Shown piece by piece: positions 23,499-38,400 of a stretch of 64,000 bases of DNA. The stretch spans positions 5,900,744-5,964,743 of the forward strand of contig NC_019892.1 of assembly GCF_000242455.2 (NCBI RefSeq), written 5' to 3'. Numbering within the stretch: the stretch's first letter is position 1; each line of letters opens with the position of its first letter. This DNA is from Singulisphaera acidiphila DSM 18658 (GTDB lineage Bacteria; Planctomycetota; Planctomycetia; Isosphaerales; Isosphaeraceae). The notes below the pieces were generated by a model that was not told the DNA's origin, made no database searches, and was given only the letters and a program-made list of their open reading frames with translations. A program made the position numbers and the translations under genes.

Positions 23499-26400
23499 AT
23501 GGGATCTCGACGTGATCGGTTTCGTTGGTTCGAAGGTAAGTCCCGGCGACGTCACAAGAGTCCTCGCCATCGTGTGCATCGGCTCCAGTTCGAGGAACTC
23601 GAGCGCGTTGTCCTGCTCTCGACTTTCATGGTGACCAACACCAGCGGATCGGGAACCGGATCGCTCGCCCAGGCCATCGCCGACGCCAACAATGCCGGCG
23701 GCGGAGAGATCGACTTCAATATCGGCAGCGGCGGCTTTCAAGTCATCGTTTCGCCCGGTTTCGAGATCACTGCGCCGATCTTCATCAATGGCGGCAGCCA
23801 ACCCAATCCGACTTCCGCCTCTTCCCCACTCATCAAAATCCAAGGCCCCGCGGACGGGAGGGGGACGGGCTTTCGCCTCGGCGCGGGAGCCAGCGGTAGC
23901 ATTTTGGCCGGGCTGTTCGTCACCGACTTTTACACCGGTATCGAAGTCAACTCTTCGGGCAATACGATCGGGGGAACCTCGGCCCAGGATCGCAACGTCC
24001 TCTCCGGTAACGCGTTCGGCGTCCGTCTCGCCGGTGCCGGCGCGTCGAGCAATGTGGTCGCGGGGAACTTCATCGGCACTGACGTCACTGGCACTGCCGC
24101 GTTACCGAACCTCTACTATGGCGTGTTCATTGCTAGCGGCGCCTCGGGGAACACGATCGGTGGGACGGCCGCCGGCGCCAGGAACGTGATCTCGGGCAAC
24201 GGCAACTACGGCGTCACCATCCGGGATACCGGGTCGACGGGCAACGTGGTCGCGGGGAACTTCATCGGGACCGACGCCACGGGCACCGTTGCGTTACCGA
24301 ACCTCTACTATGGCGTAGTCATTGATACCAGGGCTTCGGGGAACACGATCGGCGGGACGGCTAGCGGCGCCAGGAACGTGATCTCAGGCAACCGCGAGTA
24401 CGGCATCATCATCCGGGATACCGGGACAACGAGGAATGCGGTCACGGGGAACTTCATCGGGACCGACGTCACGGGAAGCCGCCCGCTGGGCAACCCCTCC
24501 ATAGGGGTCGTGATCTCGAGCGGTGCTTCGGGGAACACGATCGGTGGGACGACCGCGGCGGCCCGCAACGTGATCAACGGCGCCCGGTACGGTGTCGCGC
24601 TCCTTTACGGCGTCGGCAATGATAACAACGTCGTTCAAGGCAACTACATCGGCACCGACGTCTCGGGAGCCGTCGCCTTGGGCAACAGTTACGGCGTGCT
24701 GATCGGTGGGAACTCGAGCGGTAATCTCATCGGCGGAACCACTCCCGGATCAGGGAACGTGATCTCGGGCAACAGCACCAACGGCGTCATGATCACGGAT
24801 GCCGGTACGACGGGCAACGTGGTCGCGGGGAACTTCATCGGGACCGACGCCACGGGCACCGTCGCGTTGCCGAACCTCTACTCTGGCGTATTCATTGGTG
24901 TCGGCGCCTCGGGGAACGTGATCGGCGGGACAACCACCGGTGCCAGGAACGTGATCTCGGGCAACCGCGAGCACGGCGTCTTCATCCGGGATACCGGTAC
25001 GACGGGTAACGTGGTCGCGGGGAACTTCATCGGGACCGACGCTACCGGCGCCGTCGCGTTACCGAACTTCTACTATGGCGTTGTCATTGATAACAAGGCC
25101 TCGGGGAACACGGTCGGGGGTACGGCCAGCGGCGCCAGGAACGTGATCTCGGGAAACAACAACTACGGCGTCATCATTCGAAATATCGGTACGACGGGTA
25201 ACGTGGTCGCGGGGAACTTCATCGGTACCGACGTCACGGGAAGCCGCCTGCTGGGCAACTCCTCCATAGGGGTCGTGATCTCGAGCGGTGCTTCGGGGAA
25301 CACGATCGGGGGGACGACCGCGGCGGCCCGCAACGTGATCGACGGCGCCCAGTACGGCATTGCGCTTCTTTACGGCGTCGGCAATGATAACAACGTCGTT
25401 CAAGGCAACTACATCGGCACCGACGTCTCGGGGACCGTCGCCTTGGGCAACAGTTACGGCGTGCTGATCGGTGGGAACTCGAGCGGTAATCTCATCGGCG
25501 GAACCACTCCCGGATCAGGGAACGTGATCTCGGGCAACAGCAGCTACGGCATCATGATCTCGGATACCGGTACGACGGGTAACGTGATCGCGGGGAACTT
25601 CATTGGGACCAACAACTCAGGTCTTGGGGCCGTGGGCGAGACTCCTTACGGAGTGGTTGTTAGCAATGGGGCCTCGGGGAACACGATCGGGGGGACGACG
25701 GCCGGCGCTGGTAACATCATTGCAAATACCAAGTTCGCCGCAATTGTCATCGGTCTTGGCGTAAGCGACCCGGCGACTGGCAACCGCATCCTGGGTAATT
25801 CCATTTTCGGTGCAGGTGGCTTGGGGATTGACCTGGCCAACAACGGGGTCACGGCCAATACTCCGGGCGGCCCTCACTCGGGGCCGAACCGCCTTCAGAA
25901 CAAACCGGTGCTGACGACTGCGGGGAGCACCTCGACCGCCACAGTCATCCAGGGGACACTCAACAGCACGCCGAACGCGACCTTTCGGATCGAGTTTTTC
26001 GCCAATCCCACCGCCGACCCGTCAGGTCACGGCCCAGGCCGAACGTACCTGGGATTCTGGAACGTAACCACCGACGGCAGTGGCAATGCGGCCTTCACGG
26101 CACGAGTCCCGCTTTCGAGCGGTTTCCTCAGCGCGACGGCGACCGACTCCGATGGCAACACGTCAGAATTCGCCCAGAATGTGAGCGTGGGGTTACTCCC
26201 GGGCCAGCCGGCTCTCACTTCGGCCACTGCGTTTTGGAACATGACGGTCGCGCTGTCATGGATCGATGTGGCGGGCGCGACCGGATACCGGATTGAGCGC
26301 TCGGCGAACGACAACGGCGTCTGGACCGTCGCCGGCACCGTCGGGGCGGGGGTGACAACCTTCACCGACACGGGCTTGCTCGGAGCGCCCCTCCATGCGT

Positions 26401-29400
26401 ACCGAATCTTCGCCACCAACGCGGTCGGCGATTCGGACGTCAGCATTCCATGGAGAGTCGTCACAGCCAATCCGACCCCGCTTAACCTGACGGCCACAAC
26501 TGCCTCCAACGACCGGATCAACCTCGCCTGGACAGATGTGTCAACGAATGAGCTTGGATTCACGATTGAGCGCTCGACCAACGGGATTGACTTCACTCAG
26601 ATCGGCACGGTCTCCGCAAACGAGACAACCTACATCGCTTCCGGGCTGACCGTCGGGACCAATTTCCAGTTTCGGGTTCGGGCCTATAAGACCGGCGAAA
26701 CGTCCGCCTATTCAAATATCGCAAATGCTTCGACAACCGCGACAATCCCGAATGCGCCTGTCAATCTCGTCGTGACCACGCTTTCTAGCAACCAACTCAA
26801 TTTGTCGTGGCTTGATACCTCGGACAACGAGCAAGGCTACAAGATCGAACGCTCCACCGACGGCGTTAACTTCGTCCAAGTTGGGTCCGCATCGATGAAT
26901 GCCACAACTTACGCGGATAGTAACCTCACGGCGGGGGTCGCCTATACCTATCGCGTCCGTGGCTATAACGCGGCCGGGGACTCGAGCTTTACTAACACCG
27001 CAACCGGAACCACTCTTCTTCTGAACCACCCGGCTAATCTGTCGGCGGCCATCATCTCGAGCAGTCGGATCGATTTGTCCTGGGGTGACTATTCAAATAA
27101 CGAGACCGGATTCAAGGTTGAGCAGTCGCTCGACGGCGTCGACTTTACGGAGATCGGCACCGCAGCGGCGGGCCCGAACAGCTATGGTGCTACGGTCGGC
27201 TACCAGGCCACCGGTCTGGCCGCCGGCACCGTGTACGTCTTCCGGGTCCGGGCGACCAACGCCCAAGGCGATTCCACCTATTCCAACGTGATCGTGGCGC
27301 GGACCAGCACTGTCCCGGCGGCACCTACGGGCCTGAAGGCTACGGCTGGCGGCAACGCCCGAATCAATCTTGCCTGGATCGATAATTCGACGAATGAGCA
27401 AGGTTTCAAGATCGAGCAGTCGACTGATGGCGTTAACTATACGCAGATTGCGACGGTGGGAGCCAATCAGACCACCTATGCCGTGACAGATCTCACCCCG
27501 GGGACGACCTATTCCTTCCGAGTCCGCGCCTATAACGGTGACGACTCGCCCCCGACCAGCACCGTGAGTGCGACCACGACCACCGTCGTTCCCGAGGCCC
27601 CGTATGGCTTCAGTTCGGTCCCGGTTTCAAGCACCCAGATCAACCTGACCTGGGTTAGCGAGGCCAATGAGACTCAGGGGTTCGCCGTTGAGCGGTCGAC
27701 CGACGGAGTCAACTTCACCCAGATCGCTACGGTTCAGTTTTTTACGCGGACTTACCAGGCCACCGGGCTGGCGGCGGAGACGACCTACACTTTCCGGATC
27801 CGCGCCTACAACGCGACGGGCAACTACTCCCTTGCCTCCGAGACTACGACGGCGACGACTCCCGCAACGCTGCCAGCCGCCCCGACCGGCTTGACGGCCA
27901 CGGCGATCTCCAACCGCCAGGTTGATCTGACCTGGACCGGCAACGCCATCAACGCGCAGTACTACGCGATCGAGCGGTCGACTGATGGCATCACCTTCAG
28001 TCCGATCGATTCCGTGGGGGCCAACCAGACGACGTACCGGGCCCCCAACCTGACCCCGGCGACGACTTATTACTTCCGGGTCCGCGCCACCAATTTCGCG
28101 GGCTACTCCGGCTACACGGCCCCGGCCACGGCCATCACGCTCTCGGTCAGCGATCCGACCGCCTTGAGGCTGAACTCGACGTCCCCAACCCAGGTCACGC
28201 TGAGCTGGTCGTCGAATACCACAGGCGAACTTGGGACCAAGATCGAGCGGTCAACCGACGGGGTGAACTTCACCCTGGTCGGCACGGTCAGCAGCCCGGG
28301 TGCGACGAGCTACTCGGATAGCACCGTCGCCGCCGGCACGACGTACTCCTATCGCGTTTGGACTTACACCTCGACCATAAGCTCGGGCTACTCAAACACT
28401 GAGACTGTGATAACGCTGGCGGTCATGCCCCCCGCCAGCCTCTCAGGAACCGTGGTCTCAAGCAGCCGAATCGACCTGGCCTGGATCGATTATTCGACCA
28501 ACGAGACCGGGTTCAAGGTCGAGCGCTCGACTGACGGGGTCAACTTCACCGAGGTCGGGATTGCCCCGGCAAGCCCTGGCTCCGGCTATGCGGTCAGCTA
28601 CCAGGCCACCGGACTTGCCGCCGGCACGATCTACTTCTTCCGGGTCCGGGCGTATAACGCGCTGGGGAACTCGACCTACTCGAATGTCCTGACCCAACGG
28701 GCCGGTACGCCCCCTGCGGCGCCCACGAACTTGACGGCGACTCCAAGCAGCGAGACACGGATCAACCTGGCCTGGACCGATCTTTCGACGAATGAGCAAG
28801 GTTTCAAGATCGAGCGGTCGACCGATGGCGTCAATTTCACGCAGATTGCGACGGTGGGAGCCAATCAGACCGCGTATCCGGTGACCACCGGGCTCACGCC
28901 TGGCACGACCTATTCCTTCCGGGTCCGCGCCTACAACGGCGACGACTCGGCCTACTCGAATACCATCAGTTCCACCACCTTCGCGACAACCCTTCCCACG
29001 GCTCCGACCGCCCCCGCGAACCTGACGGTTACGGCGAACTCCAGCTCTCAGCTCGCCCTGACGTGGCTCGACACCTCGGACAATGAGCAGGGCTTCAAGA
29101 TCGAGCGGTCGACCGATGGGGTGAACTTCACTCAGGTGAACACGCTCTCCGCCAATGCCACGAGCTATGTGGACAGCAGCAACCTGACCCCCGGAACCAC
29201 TTACTACTACAGGGTCCGGGCCTACAACGCCGGGGGGGATTCGAACTACTCGGGTACGGTGAGCCGGGCCACGCTCCTGCTGAACGCCCCAGCCTCGCTC
29301 ACCGCAAGCGTGGTCTCAAGCAGCCGAATCGACCTGGCCTGGATCGATTATTCGACCAACGAGACCGGGTTCAAGGTCGAGCGCTCGACTGACGGGGTCA

Positions 29401-32400
29401 ACTTCACCGAGGTTGGGATTGCCCCGGCAAGCTCTGGCTCCGGCTACGCGGTTGGCTACCAGGCCACCGGGCTCGCCGCCGGCACGATCTACTTCTTCCG
29501 GGTCCGGGCGTATAACGCTCTGGGAGACTCCGCCTACTCCAACGTCATCACGGCGAGGACCAGTACTGTCCCAACAGCCCCCACGAATCTGACGGCCACC
29601 GCTGGCGGCAACGACCGGATCAACCTGGCCTGGACCGATCTTTCGACGAATGAGCAAGGTTTCAAGATCGAGCGGTCGACCGATGGCGTCAATTTCACGC
29701 AGATTGCGACGGTGGGAGCCAACCAGACCGCGTATACGGTGGTGACCGGGCTCACGCCTGGCACGACCTATTCCTTCCGGGTCCGTGCCTACAACGGCGA
29801 CGACTCGGCCTACTCGAATACCGCCACTGCCGCCACCGCCACCATCGTCCCCGCGGCGCCCATCAACCCCACCGCCACGGCCGTCTCCAACATCCAGATT
29901 AACCTGACCTGGATCGACAATTCCGACAACAAGATTGGCTACAAGGTCGAACGGTCCACTGACGGCGTCAATTTCACCGAGATCGCCACGGTGGCTTCGA
30001 CCTGGTCCAGTCCGGTCACTTACCAGGCGATCGGGCTTGTGCCAGCCACGAATTACACCTTCCGAATTCGTGCCTACAACGCGGCGGGCAACTCGGCGGC
30101 CTCGAGCACCGTCAGCGCGACGACCGCCGGCTATCCCGTGATGCCGACCGGATTGACGGCAACCGCGACTTTGGGAACGACGATCCAAGTTTCGTGGCAG
30201 GACGTGGGGAATGAGACCGGGTACAAGCTCGAGCGGTCGCCCAACGGCTCAAGCAATTGGACCCTGATCGTCGAACTCGGAGCAGACGTCACCTCATATA
30301 CCAACAGCGGTCTCACCGAGTACACGACCTACTACTACCGAGTCCTCGCCTCGAACGCCGCAGGCAATTCCCCCTACAGCAGCTTCGTCTCCGCCACTAC
30401 CCCGCTGGCGGCTCCCGATAATGTCGTGGTGACGGTCGTCTCGGGCGGTCAGATCAATCTGACCTGGACCGACCGCTCTTCCTTGGAAACGAACTACCTC
30501 ATTGAGCAGTCGCTCAATGGCACGACCGGCTGGACGCAGGTCGTCTCGCTGGCGGCAAACACCACGAGCTTCACAGCGACCGGCCCCTTCGTCGGATCAA
30601 CCAGTTATTACTATCGGATTCGCGCCTACAGCTATTTTATCGGCTACTCGGCGTACTCCGAAGTGGTGTCGGTGACGACGCCCGCGTTCCCGAACGCGCC
30701 GACGGGCGTGACGGCGACGGCGTCAACGTTGGTTGATGGGACGATCACCCTGGCCTGGACCGATGTCGCCAATGAGACCGGCTACCGGATCGAACGGAGC
30801 GGCGACGGATTGACCGGCTGGACGCCGGTGGGCACCGTGCCGGCTGATTCCACCAGCTTTCCCAACGTCGGTCTCGCGGAATACACGCGGTACTACTACC
30901 GGATCGTCGCCACCAATTCCGCCGGGGACTCCGCCCCCAGCGCCCCGGTAAGCTCGCTCACTCCCCTGGCAATGCCTGGGAGCGTGGCAGCAGCCGTTGT
31001 TTCGGGGGAACGGATCGACCTGTCCTGGACTGACCGCTCCTCGTTGGAAACGAGCTACCTCATCGAGCAGTCACTCAACGGCACGACCGGTTGGTCGCAA
31101 GTCGGCACAGCGGCAGCCAACGCCGTTAGTTTCGCCGCGTCCGGGCCGTTCGGCGGTTCGACCACCTATTTCTTCCGCGTCCGAGCCTATTCGAATCTCT
31201 TGAATAGCTACTCGCCTTACTCGGCGGTGAAGTCGGCGACCACGCCGGCGTTCCCAACCCGACCCAATAGCCTGACGGCAACGGCGACGGCCGAGGGGAC
31301 GATCGCTCTGGCCTGGGCCGATGCGACTGGCGAGACCGGCTATCGGATCGAGCGGAGCCTCAACGGCACCAGTGGCTGGACGCAGGTGGGTACGGCGGCG
31401 GCTAACGCCACCAGTTACACCGACTCGGGCCTACCGGAAAATACCCTCTACTCCTACCGGGTGATCGCCACCAACGCCGCCGGCGACTCCGCCTCCAGTG
31501 CTTCGGCCAATACCGTATCGCTTCTGGCCACGCCCGGCAGCGTCACGGCGACGGTCATCTCAAGCACCCGGATCGACCTGACCTGGACCGACCGCTCGTC
31601 GGCCGAATCGAGTTACCAGATCGAGCAGTCGTTGGACGGGGTAACCGGCTGGTCGTCGGTGGGTACAGCGTCGGCCAATGCCACCAGCTTCTCCCTCACC
31701 GGGTCGTTCGATGGATCGACGGCCTATCATTTCCGGATCCGAGCTTCCCGTCTGGGCGAGGCGCCAACCTATCTCGCCAACACTTCGGGTTACTCTGCAA
31801 CCGCGTCGGGCACCACGCCCGCGTTTCCGAACGCGCCGTTGAGCGTGACGGCGACGGCGACGGCCGAGGGAACGATTACCCTGGTCTGGGGCGACACGAC
31901 CAATGAGACCGGTTACCGGATCGAGCGGAGCGTCAACGGGAGCACGGGCTGGACGCAGGTGGGCACGGCGGCGGCCAACGCGACCCGTTTCAATGACGCG
32001 GGCCTTCCCGAGAATACGCGATACTACTACCGTGTCATCGCCGCCAACGCGGCGGGCGACTCCGCTCCCAGCGCCGCGGCCAACGCCCTCACACTCCTGG
32101 CGGCTCCCGGCAGCGTCGTGGCGACGTTCGTCTCGAGCACCCGGATCGACCTGACCTGGATCGACCGCTCGTCGGCCGAATCGAGCTACCAGATCGAGCA
32201 GTCGTTGGACGGGGTAACCGGCTGGTCGTTCGTGGATACGGCGTCGGCCAATGCCACCAGCTTCTCCGTCCCCGGGCCGTTTGACGAATCGACGACCTAT
32301 TACTTCCGGGTCCGGGCCTATAGCTACTCGGCGGGCTACTCGGCCTCTCCCGATGCTGCATCTGTGACGACGCCCGCGTTCCCCTCCCAACCGACGAATG

Positions 32401-35400
32401 TGAGAGCGACGGCAACGGCCGAGGGAACGATTACCCTGAACTGGGCCAGCACACCCAATGGGAACGGCTACCGGATCGAACGGAGCGTCAACGGGAGCAC
32501 GGGCTGGACGCCGGTGGGTACGGCGTCGGCCAATGCCACTAGTTACGTGAACACGGGCCTTCCCGAGAACACGTTGTACTACTACCGCGTCATCGCCACC
32601 AACGCGGCGGGTAACTCCGCCCCCAGCGACAGGGTCAATGCGATGACGCCCCTGGCCATGCCTGGCAGCGTCGTGGCGACGGTGGTCTCGGGCGGCCAGA
32701 TCAACCTGACCTGGATCGATCGCTCGTCGGCCGAGGCCGGCTACATCATCGAGCAGTCGCTCAATGAGACAACCGGTTGGTCGCAGGTGGGGGTGCTGGC
32801 GGCCAATGCCACCAGCTTCTCGGCCCCCGGGCCGTTCGACGGCTCGACGACCTATTATTTCCGGATCCGTGCTTATGACTACTGGGTTAGCTACTCGGCC
32901 TCTCCCCCTTCCGTGGTTGTGACGACGCCCGCGTTCCCGTCCCGCCCGGCCAGTATGACGGCGACGGCATCTGCCGAGGGAACGATCACCCTGAGCTGGG
33001 CTGCGACCCTCAATGTGACCGGCTACCGGATCGAACGGAGCCTTAACGGAAGCACGGGCTGGACGCAGGTGGGCACGGTGGCTGCCAACGTCACCAGTTA
33101 CAACGATGCGGGTCTGCCCGAGAACACGCGGTACTACTACCGAGTGACCGCCACCAACGCGGCGGGTGACTCCGCGCCCGGCACCGTAGCCAGCGCCATC
33201 ACCTATCTTGCGACCCCCGGCAGCGTCGTGGCGACGGTGGTCTCGGGCGGTCAGATCGACCTGACCTGGATCGATCGCTCCTCGGCCGAATCGAGCTACT
33301 ACATCGAGCAGTCGCTCAATGAGACAACGGGTTGGTTGCAGGTGGGTACGGCGTCGGCCAATGCCACCAGCTTCTCTGTCCCAGGGCCGTTCGACGGGTC
33401 AACGACTTATTATTTCCGGATCCGTGCCTACAGCAACGTGACCGGCAACTCCGCATCCTTCACAGCGGTGACGGTGACGACGCCTGCGTTCCCGTCCCGG
33501 CCGGCCAGTGTGACGGCAACGGCATCTGCCGAGGGAACGATCACCCTGGGTTGGACTGCGACCCCTAATGTGACCGGCTACCGGATCGAACGGAGCCTCA
33601 ACGGAAGCACGGGCTGGACGCAGGTGGGTACGGCGTCGGCCAGCGCCACCAGTTACAACGATGCGGGCCTTCCCGAGTACACGTCGTACTCCTACCGCGT
33701 CATCGCCACCAACGTGGTGGGCAACTCCGCCCCCAGCGCCACGGTCAATGCGACGACGCTTCTGGCGACTCCCGACCGTGTCACGGCGACATTCGTCTCG
33801 AACACTCGGATCGACCTGACCTGGATTGACCGCTCGTCGGCCGAATCGAGCTACCAGATCGAGCAGTCGTTGGATGGGGTAACGGGCTGGTCGTCGGTCG
33901 GTACGGCGTCAGCCAATGCCACCAGCTTCTCCGTCCCCGGGCCGTTCAATGGCTCGACGACCTACCACTTCCGTGTCCGTGCTTATAGCTACTGGGCTGG
34001 CTCCTCGGCCGCTCCCACTCCCGCGACTGTGACGACGCCTGCGTTCCCGTCCCGACCAGCCAGTGTGACGGCAACGGCATCGGCCGAGGGAACGATCACC
34101 CTGGGTTGGACTGCGACCCCCAATGTGACCGGCTACCGGATCGAACGGAGCGTCAACGGGAGCACGGGCTGGACGCCGGTGGGTACGGCGTCGGCCAACG
34201 CCACCAGTTACAACGACGTGGGCCTTCCCGAATACACGTCGTACTCCTACCGCGTCATCGCCACCAACGCGGCGGGGGACTCCGTCCCCAGCGCCACGGT
34301 CAATGCGACGACGCTTCTGGCGGCTCCCAGCAGCGTCACGGCGACGTTCGTCTCGAGCACTCGGATCGACCTGACCTGGATCGACCGCTCCTCGGCCGAA
34401 TCGGGCTACCAGATCGAGCAGTCATCGGACGGGAGCACGGGCTGGACGCCGGTGGGTACGGCAGCGGCCAATGCCACCAATTTCGCGGTCTCCGGGGCGT
34501 TCAACGGCTCGACGACCTACCACTTCCGCATCCGCGCCTCTAACGGGTCCAGCTTTTCGGGATATTCGACATCAGCTTCGGTAGTCACACCCGCGGTGCC
34601 GTCCCGCCCGTTGAACTTGACGGCGACGGCAACAGCGGAGGGGGCGATCACCCTCGTCTGGGGTGATGTGGCCGGCGTGATCGCCTACCGCATTGAGCGC
34701 AGTACCAACGGGTCCAGCGACTGGGCACAGGCGGGCACGGCGGCGGCCAACGCCACCAGCTTCACGGATACGGGATTGCCGGAGTACACGCGGTACTATT
34801 ATCGGGCGATCGCCACCAACGCCGCTGGCGATTCCGCCCCCAGTGTTGTGGTCAATCTGTACACGCGACTCAATACCCCGGATGGCCTGACGGCGACGGC
34901 CATTTCGAGGAGTCGAATCGACATTACCTGGTTCGACCGCTCCTCGGCCGAATCAAGTTACTTGATCGAACAGTCGTTGGACGGGGTGACCGGTTGGTCG
35001 CAGGTGGGTACGGCGTCGGCTAACGCCACCAGCTTCGCGGCGCCCGGTCCGTTCCTGGGGGCAACCACCTATTACTTCCGGGTCAGAGCCTCCGGTTCCC
35101 TCGGTTTTTCGGGGTATTCGACGCCGATATCGATGACCACACCAGCGTTTCCGAATACACCGGCGGGTGTGACGGCGACGGCCACCGAGGGGACGATCAC
35201 CCTGGCCTGGACCGATGTCGCCAATGTGACCGGTTACCGGATCGAACGCAGCGCCACCAGCACTGGTGGGTGGGCGCCGCTCGGCACGACCGTGGCGGGT
35301 GTGACGAGCTACACCGATACGGAACGCTCGGAAAACCTCCGATTTTACTACCGTGTGGTGGCGATCAACGCCGCCGGTATCTCCTTCCCCAGCACCACGG

Positions 35401-38400
35401 TCAACGCGATGGTGCCGTTGGCGACCCCCGGCAGTTTCACGGCGACCGTTGTATCGGGGGGTCAGATCAACCTGTCCTGGACCGACCGCTCTTCGGCCGA
35501 GACCGGCTACATCATCGAGCAGTCGTTGACCGGCGTGACCGGCTGGACGCAGGTAGGTACGACGGGGGCCAACGCCACGAGTTTCTCGGCGTCTGGCCCG
35601 TTCCTGGGGGCAACGACCTATTACTTCCGGGTCCGGGCTTACAACTCCTCCACGGCCAACTCCTCGGTCAACTCGTCGGTTTTCCCCCTGACGACCCCCG
35701 CGTTCCCGTCCCAACCGACGAGTGTGAGAGCGACGGCAACGGCCGAGGGAACGATTACCCTGGTCTGGGATGATACGACCAATGAGACCGGTTACCGGAT
35801 CGAACGGAGCGTCAACGGGAGCACGGGCTGGACGCAGGTGGGCACGGCGGCGGCCAACGTCACCAGTTACGTGAACACGGGTCTCCCCAAGAGCACGCGG
35901 TACTACTACCGGGTGATTGCCACCAACGCGGCGGGGGACTCCGCCCCCAGCGCCACGGCCAATGCGGTGACGCCCCCGGCGACTCCCGGCAGCGTTGTGG
36001 CGACGTTCGTCTCGAGCACCCGGATCGACCTCACCTGGACCGATCACTCTTCGGCCGAATCGAGCTACCAGATCGAGCAGTCGTTGGATGGTGTGACCGA
36101 CTGGCGGCCGGTGGGCTCGGCGTCGGCCAATGCCACCAGCTTCTCTGTCCCCGGTCCATTTGACGGATCAACCACCTATTACTTCCGGATCCAAGCTTAC
36201 ACCATCTGGGGGAGCTCGATTCCAACGTTGGTTCCGGCGTCGGTGACGACGCCGGCATTCCCGTCCCGACCGACGGGCGTGACGGCGACGGCATCGGCCG
36301 AGGGAACGATCACCCTGGGTTGGACTGCGACCCCCAATGTGACCGGCTACCGGATCGAACGGAGCCTCAACGGAAGCACGGGCTGGACGCAGGTGGGTAC
36401 GGCGTCGGCCAGCGCCACCAGCTACAACGATGCGGGTCTGCCCGAGAATACGCGGTACTCCTACCGAGTGACCGCCACCAACGCGGCGGGTGACTCCGCC
36501 CCCAGCACTGTCGCCAGCGCCATCACCTATCTTGCGACCCCCGGCAGCGTTGTGGCGACGGTGGTTTCGGGGGGTCAGATCAACCTGACCTGGATCGATC
36601 GTTCGTCGGCCGAGACCGGCTACTACATCGAGCAGTCGCTCAATGAGACAACCGGTTGGTCGCAGGTGGGTACGGCGTCGGCCAATGCCACCAGCTTCTC
36701 CGTCCCCGGGCCGTTCGACGGCTCAACGACTTATTATTTCCGGATCCGTGCCTACAGCAACGTGACCGGCAACTCCGCATCCTTCACGGCGGTGACGGTG
36801 ACGATGCCTGCGTTCCCGTCCCGGCCGGCCAGCGTGATGGCGACGGCGTCTGCCGAGGGAACGATCACCCTGGGTTGGACTGCGACCCCCAATGTGACCG
36901 GCTACCGGATCGAACGGAGCCTCAACGGAAGCACGGGCTGGACGCCGGTGGGTACGGCGTCGGCCAACGCCACCAGCTACAACGATGCGGGTCTGCCCGA
37001 GAATACGCGGTACTCCTACCGAGTGACCGCCACCAACGCGGCGGGTGACTCCGCCCCCAGCACTGTCGCCAGCGCCATCACCTATCTTGCGACCCCCGGC
37101 AGCGTTGTGGCGACGGTGGTTTCGGGGGGCCAGATCGATCTGACCTGGATCGATCGCTCCTCGGCCGAATCGAGCTACATCATCGAGCAGTCGTTGGACG
37201 GTGTAACCGGATGGTCGTCGGTGGGTACAGCGTCGGCCAATGCCACCAGCTTCTCGGCCCCCGGGCCCTTCGACGGCTCGACGACTTATTATTTCCGGAT
37301 CCGTGCCTACAGCAACGTGACCGGCAACTCCGCATCCTTCACAGCGGTGACGGTGACGACGCCTGCGTTCCCGTCCCGGCCGGCCAGCGTGACGGCGACG
37401 GCGTCCGCCGAGGGAACGATCACCCTGAGGTGGGCCGCGACCCTCAATGTGACCGGCTACCGGATCGAACGGAGCGTCAACGGGAGCACGGGCTGGACGC
37501 TGGTGGATACGGTGGCGGCCAACGCCATCAGCTACAACGACGTGGGCCTTCCCGAGAATACGCGGTACTACTACCGGGTGATTGCCACCAACGCCGCCGG
37601 CGAATCCGCCCCCAGTGCCTCGGCCAATACCGTATCGCTTCTGGCCACGCCCGGCAGCGTCACGGCGACGGTCATCTCGAGCACTCGGATCGACCTGACC
37701 TGGATCGATCGTTCGTCGGCCGAGACCGGCTACTACATCGAGCAGTCGCTCAATGAGACAACCGGTTGGTCGCAGGTGGGTACGGCAGCGGCCAATGCCA
37801 CCAGTTTCGCGGTCCCCGGTCCATTTGACGGCTCAACCACCTATTACTTCCGGATCCGAGCTTACTCCGTTTCGGTTTACTCGGTTCCGACGTCGGTGAC
37901 GACGCCTGCGTTCCCGTCCCGCCCGTTGGGCGTGACGGCGACGGCGTCTGCCGAAGGAACGATCACCCTGGGTTGGACTGCGACCCCCAATGTGACCGGC
38001 TACCGGATCGAACGGAGCCTCAACGGAAGCACGGGCTGGACGCCGGTGGGTACGGCGTCGGCCAACGCCACCAGCTACAACGATGCGGGTCTGCCCGAGA
38101 ACACGCGGTACTACTACCGGGTGACCGCCACCAACGTGGTGGGCGACTCCGCCTCCAGCACTGCGGCTTACGCCACTACACTTCTTGCGGCTCCCGTCAA
38201 CGTCGTGGCGGCGTTCGTCTCGAGCACCCAGATCAATCTGACCTGGATCGACCGCTCGTCGGCCGAATCGAGCTACCAGATCGAGCAGTCGATGGACGGT
38301 GTGGGTGGATGGTCGTCGGTGGGTTCGGCGTCGGCCAATGCCACCAGTTTCGCGGTCCCCGGTCCGTTTGACGGATCAACCACCTATTACTTCAGGATCC